A program made the position numbers and the translations under genes. From Hyunsoonleella pacifica (GTDB lineage Bacteria > Bacteroidota > Bacteroidia > Flavobacteriales > Flavobacteriaceae), in NCBI RefSeq assembly GCF_004310335.1, contig NZ_SIRS01000007.1, forward strand, positions 1 to 64,000: a stretch of DNA of 64,000 bases. The letters are read 5' to 3'. The notes beneath the pieces are model-generated. The model had not been told where the DNA came from. It made no database searches and worked only from the letters and a program-made list of their open reading frames with translations. This document shows, one piece after another, positions 60,698 through 64,000 of the stretch (within the stretch, counting starts at the first letter, position 1; every line of letters begins with the position of its first letter).

Positions 60698-61425
60698 TGG
60701 CACAAAAGCACACTCATATTTTCTTAGTTTTAGTGTTCTTGCTATTTAGCTATAAAGGGTGGTCTGTATCAATTATACCAGTACAAGAACCAGAGGTGTA
60801 TCGTACTTTTGATGATGATTTTAAGGAGCGCTACTCTAGCGATAAATACAATTATGAAGGCACCAAAATAGTAAATAGAACAAAACCTGGCTCTGGACAA
60901 TACGAAGATTATAAAAAAGAAAAAATAAAAAATAAAGAACAGGACAATTCAGAAAGTATAGTTATAAACTTAGGTCCGTTTTGGTGGATATTTATTTTTA
61001 TTCTCATTGGTGCAGTACTTTATTTAGCCTATGTTTTATTGAATGAAGGTGGTACAGGTTTATTTGCTAAGGGTAAAAACAAAACGATTCACAACCATGA
61101 TGAAATTACTGCAGAAAATATTGAACATGCAGATATTCTTTCTTTAATAAAAAAAGCCGAAAACGATAATGACTACAGGCTAGCGATTCGTTATTATTAC
61201 CTCTTAACGCTAAAAACCTTATCTCTTAAAAAACACATTAAATTTGAAGATGATAAAACTAATGCAGAATATTTAAATGAAATAAGCGATAAACCTTTTA
61301 GTAAAGGGTTTTCGTATGCATCTTACCTATATAACTACATTTGGTATGGTAAGTTTAACTTAGAAGCATTACAATATGCTAAGGCGAAAGATAATTTCAC
61401 TTCACTATTAAATCAGGTAAAATAA
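60697..61425 (+). CDS. DUF4129-type membrane protein
   Basis: 242 residues with a signal-like helix (HIFLVLVFLLFSYKGWSVS), a charged periplasmic part, a membrane helix (FWWIFIFILIGAVLYLAYVLL) and a C-terminal helical domain with DYRLAIRYYYLLTLKTLSLK and YIWYGKFNLEALQYAKAKDNF, as in DUF4129. This domain recurs in clusters with MoxR and DUF58 genes. It overlaps both neighbours by one base (TAATG), so the cluster is translationally coupled. The molecular function is unknown. Confidence 0.78.
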   Translation: MAQKHTHIFLVLVFLLFSYKGWSVSIIPVQEPEVYRTFDDDFKERYSSDKYNYEGTKIVNRTKPGSGQYEDYKKEKIKNKEQDNSESIVINLGPFWWIFIFILIGAVLYLAYVLLNEGGTGLFAKGKNKTIHNHDEITAENIEHADILSLIKKAENDNDYRLAIRYYYLLTLKTLSLKKHIKFEDDKTNAEYLNEISDKPFSKGFSYASYLYNYIWYGKFNLEALQYAKAKDNFTSLLNQVK

Positions 61426-62630
61426 TGAAGAAGCTTTTACCTGTAATATTAGTCATCATCGCTCTTATAGTAGTAATAGCACTAACGTTTAACGTAAAGC
61501 AAACCCGAACCATTGATTGGGAAGAATCCTTTAACGAAAAAAGCAATAAGCCCTATGGTGTAAGTGTACTTTACAAGGAATTACCAAAACTATTTAAAGA
61601 TTATAAATTAAGAACCGTTTATCATCAACCCTCAAGTTATCTCACTGCAAATTCCAAAAATGGATATGGAGATCATGAAGCAAAAGGCAACTATATTATT
61701 ATCGGAAACTCAGATTACCTAACCGAGTTTTCTGTAGAAAAGCTTTTAGAATTTGTAGATACAGGTAATACGCTTTTTATTTCTGATTATTACTTTGCAC
61801 AACAACTTCATGATACACTTAATATTGATGTTGACTTTGAGTATAATCTAAAGAACGACAGTATCTCATATTTATCCTTTCAGAATAAAAACTTAAATGC
61901 TATTAAAATAGATAAAAATGAAGGCGACTACTTTTTCTCAAGTTTTGATAGTATTAACTACACCATTTTAGGGCATTCTAAAACCGATAAAAAACGTGTT
62001 AATTTTATTAAAGTTCCTTTTGGAAAAGGCGTTATTTTGCTGCATACAGAACCCAAAGCCTTCACAAATTACCATATACTAAAAGGTGACAGGTATCACT
62101 ATGTAGAAAGTGTATTATCGTATTTACCTGATAATGATGTATATTTTGATTCTTATGCAAAAAGACAAACTCCTTATGGAGATGCCGAAGAGGAATCTAA
62201 CTTAAGTTGGTTTTTAGACCAGTTATCATTTCGTTGGGCGTGGTATACAGCTATTATTTTTATGATTTTATTTATGATCTTTAATGCGAAACGTCGCCAG
62301 CGGATTATTAAAATTATAAAACCACTACAAAATACCTCTTTGGCTTTTGTAAAAACAATTTCTAATTTATACATAGAAACCAAAGACTACAAAAATCTGA
62401 TAGATAAAAAAATAACTTACTTTTTAGAAAAAGTAAGAACTGATTTTAACCTCGACACCTCTGTTTTAAATGATGAGTTTATTAAGAAATTAGCAGCTAA
62501 AGCAGGAAGAAAAAAAGAAGATGTAAAACAACTAGTTAATTATATTAAGTGGTTGCAAACAAAAGACGAACTTTCTGAGCAAAGTCTCGTTAAATTAAAT
62601 AGATTTATAGAAGATTTTTACGCACAATAA
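61425..62630 (+). CDS. DUF4350-type membrane protein
   Basis: 401 residues. An N-terminal helix (LPVILVIIALIVVIALTF) is followed by an exported domain (about 30-270) with NKPYGVSVLYKELPKLF, YIIIGNSDYLTEFSVEKLLEFVDTGNTLFISDYYF and LHTEPKAFTNYHIL, matching the DUF4350 glutamine-amidotransferase-like fold without an obvious catalytic Cys. A second helix (FRWAWYTAIIFMILFMIFNA) and a cytoplasmic helical end complete it. Function unknown; conserved position between DUF4129 and MoxR. Confidence 0.78.
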   Translation: MKKLLPVILVIIALIVVIALTFNVKQTRTIDWEESFNEKSNKPYGVSVLYKELPKLFKDYKLRTVYHQPSSYLTANSKNGYGDHEAKGNYIIIGNSDYLTEFSVEKLLEFVDTGNTLFISDYYFAQQLHDTLNIDVDFEYNLKNDSISYLSFQNKNLNAIKIDKNEGDYFFSSFDSINYTILGHSKTDKKRVNFIKVPFGKGVILLHTEPKAFTNYHILKGDRYHYVESVLSYLPDNDVYFDSYAKRQTPYGDAEEESNLSWFLDQLSFRWAWYTAIIFMILFMIFNAKRRQRIIKIIKPLQNTSLAFVKTISNLYIETKDYKNLIDKKITYFLEKVRTDFNLDTSVLNDEFIKKLAAKAGRKKEDVKQLVNYIKWLQTKDELSEQSLVKLNRFIEDFYAQ

Positions 62631-62632
62631 TT

Positions 62633-63709
62633 ATGGACGAAAACAAAGCACAAGAAAACCACGAAGATTTTTTACCAAAACCAGAGCAAAACATTGTCTC
62701 GTCTATAGACGATAGTGCTTTAAAAGATGAATCTAAAGACTTAGAGTTTAAAAATCGATTGGATTTATCAGAACTACAACAGAGTGTAGCTAAAATAAAA
62801 GCTGAAGTTGGAAAAGTAATTGTGGGCCAAAAAGATATGGTAGACATGCTAATAGCATCACTTTTAGCAAAAGGGCATTCTTTAATTGAAGGCGTTCCTG
62901 GTGTAGCAAAAACTGTAACCGCAAAGTTATTGGCAAAATCTTTAAGTGTAGATTTTAGTAGAATTCAATTCACACCAGATTTGATGCCTAGTGATATTTT
63001 AGGAACTTCTGTTTTTAACTTAAAAGATTCTGAATTCGAATTTAAAAAAGGCCCTATTTTTTCTAATATGGTATTGATAGATGAAATTAATAGGGCACCT
63101 GCCAAAACTCAAGCTGCATTGTTTGAAGTTATGGAAGAGCAACAAATTACCATAGATGGCCATAAATATTTATTAGATATACCATTTATGGTGTTAGCAA
63201 CGCAAAACCCTGTAGAGCAAGAAGGTACATATCGTTTGCCAGAAGCGCAGTTAGATAGATTTTTATTTAAAATTGATGTTGATTATCCAAATCTTGAAGA
63301 AGAAATAGAAATTCTATCTCGTGAACATGAACTAAAAGAAAATACCAAAACAGAACAGATTACCTCCTTTTTAACAGCAAAACAAATAGCCACATATCAA
63401 AGTCTTGTAAGCAAAGTAATAGTTGAAAAACATTTATTGAAATATATTGCTGAACTCATCGTGGCTACAAGGAGTAATCGCTTTTTATATTTAGGTGCCT
63501 CACCTAGAGCATCCATTTCTGTGTTAAAGGCCAGTAAAGCTTTTGCTGCTATGGGCGGACGCGATTTTGTAACGCCAGAAGATATTAAACGTGCTGTAGT
63601 TCCAGTTTTGCACCACAGAGTTATTGTAACTCCAGAACGTGAAATGGAAGGTGTTACCAGTAAACAAATCATTCAACAAATTATTGAAACAGTTGAAATA
63701 CCTAGATAA
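62633..63709 (+). CDS. MoxR-family AAA+ ATPase
   Basis: 358 residues of the MoxR chaperone-like ATPase group, which acts on partner proteins, often with von Willebrand A domains encoded nearby. Walker A is GVPGVAKT (residues 87-94), Walker B VLIDEINRAP (D150, E151), sensor 1 ATQNP, arginine-rich LPEAQLDRF and sensor 2 in ASPRASISVLKASKAFA. The first 45 residues form an acidic extension. It is followed 42 bases later by a DUF58 gene, the usual partner. It may insert cofactors or assist assembly in the envelope. Confidence 0.93.
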   Translation: MDENKAQENHEDFLPKPEQNIVSSIDDSALKDESKDLEFKNRLDLSELQQSVAKIKAEVGKVIVGQKDMVDMLIASLLAKGHSLIEGVPGVAKTVTAKLLAKSLSVDFSRIQFTPDLMPSDILGTSVFNLKDSEFEFKKGPIFSNMVLIDEINRAPAKTQAALFEVMEEQQITIDGHKYLLDIPFMVLATQNPVEQEGTYRLPEAQLDRFLFKIDVDYPNLEEEIEILSREHELKENTKTEQITSFLTAKQIATYQSLVSKVIVEKHLLKYIAELIVATRSNRFLYLGASPRASISVLKASKAFAAMGGRDFVTPEDIKRAVVPVLHHRVIVTPEREMEGVTSKQIIQQIIETVEIPR

Positions 63710-63751
63710 GGTATTAGTAAGTAATCACAGTATTTACCAATAACCAATTTA

Positions 63752-64000
63752 TTGAAATTCTTTAAACCCTTTTACATACAACCTCGTTTTTTTTATGCTG
63801 GTATAGGCATTGTAGTACTTTTTGCTATGAGCTACTTTATTCCTGTACTTTTTAATATTGCACAACTATGCATTTTGGTATTATTGGGTTTATTTTTTCT
63901 TGATGTTTTAATTGTATTTATAGGACATCAAAAAATTGAAGCTGAAAGGGTCGTACCCGATAAATTTTCTAATGGAGATGCTAATGGTATTACTCTAAAT
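63752..64000 (+). CDS. DUF58-family protein, cut by the window end
   Basis: Only the first 83 codons are present. The frame opens with TTG at 63752 (reads KFFKPFYIQPRFFYAGIGI), then two membrane helices (GIVVLFAMSYFIPVLF and ICIL-type LCILVLLGLFFLDVLIVFIG) and EAERVVPDKFSNGDANGI. This is the typical start of DUF58 proteins, which normally carry a VWA-like domain later and work with MoxR. The TTG start is a guess, as no ATG gives the first helix. Confidence 0.75.
   Translation, partial: MKFFKPFYIQPRFFYAGIGIVVLFAMSYFIPVLFNIAQLCILVLLGLFFLDVLIVFIGHQKIEAERVVPDKFSNGDANGITLN

Overview
The window is AT-rich chromosomal DNA from a member of the Bacteroidota, most likely a marine, pigmented, gliding-type Flavobacteriaceae. 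The evidence is the type IX secretion (T9SS) cargo and PorP/SprF proteins, promoters of the TTG-N19-TAnnTTTG type, near-absence of Shine-Dalgarno sequences, a two-gene transketolase, a zeaxanthin operon and Bacteroidota-type variants of several housekeeping enzymes. The genus cannot be fixed from the sequence. I see no rRNA, CRISPR array, prophage or intact insertion sequence.

Layout. 1-961 is a gene-free stretch with a minus-strand promoter pointing off the left edge, a dispersed repeat and the thrS promoter. 962-4195 is the translation cluster thrS-infC-rpmI-rplT; infC has no AUG/GUG/UUG start that preserves its N-terminal domain. 4478-5995 (minus) holds a membrane nucleotidyl cyclase and a YjbQ-type enzyme. 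6397-19956 (minus) is a surface-adhesin locus resembling sprC-sprD-sprB-sprF of Flavobacterium johnsoniae: a CHU_C protein, a PorP/SprF-coiled-coil fusion, a 2748-residue SprB-repeat adhesin and a second PorP/SprF protein. A secreted beta-helix protein and a small exported protein follow to 22118. 22322-36250 is mixed housekeeping: a HAD phosphatase, a lipoprotein, dnaB, accA, an EamA exporter, an LptF/G permease, tgt, split transketolase, an outer-membrane barrel, an FKBP lipoprotein, an S4 protein, a phosphoribosyltransferase and aroK. tRNA-Lys and tRNA-Leu lie at 36391-36601, followed by an octaheme cytochrome-TPR lipoprotein.

39143-44003 is a carotenoid operon: a MerR regulator with an intact cobalamin-photoreceptor signature (W-x9-EH and E-x-H-x-x-G), then crtI, crtB, crtZ and crtY. 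Lycopene is made by CrtB/CrtI, cyclised by CrtY and hydroxylated by CrtZ to zeaxanthin; crtE is not here. 44018-47868 (minus) has a membrane glycosyltransferase overlapping an FAD oxidoreductase, and mazG. 48062-49666 pairs a Crp/Fnr-type regulator with an alpha/beta hydrolase, each preceded by the same palindrome. 49919-58746 has a DEAD-box helicase with a structured leader, a TrmH methyltransferase, a zinc-less sirtuin, a cytochrome c-sugar dehydrogenase fusion, an acyltransferase, and a Nudix hydrolase head-to-head with a lipoprotein PPIase. 59689 to the right edge is the RDD / SpoIIM-DUF4129-DUF4350-MoxR-DUF58 cluster, cut by the window end.

The observations most worth following are the candidate light-sensing B12 regulator of the crt operon, the Crp-type two-site palindrome regulon, a five-copy dispersed intergenic repeat with GCGTTA/TAACGC ends, the sprCDBF-like locus with a recent 240-bp duplication in its coiled coil, and loss of structural-zinc cysteines in both Tgt and the sirtuin.
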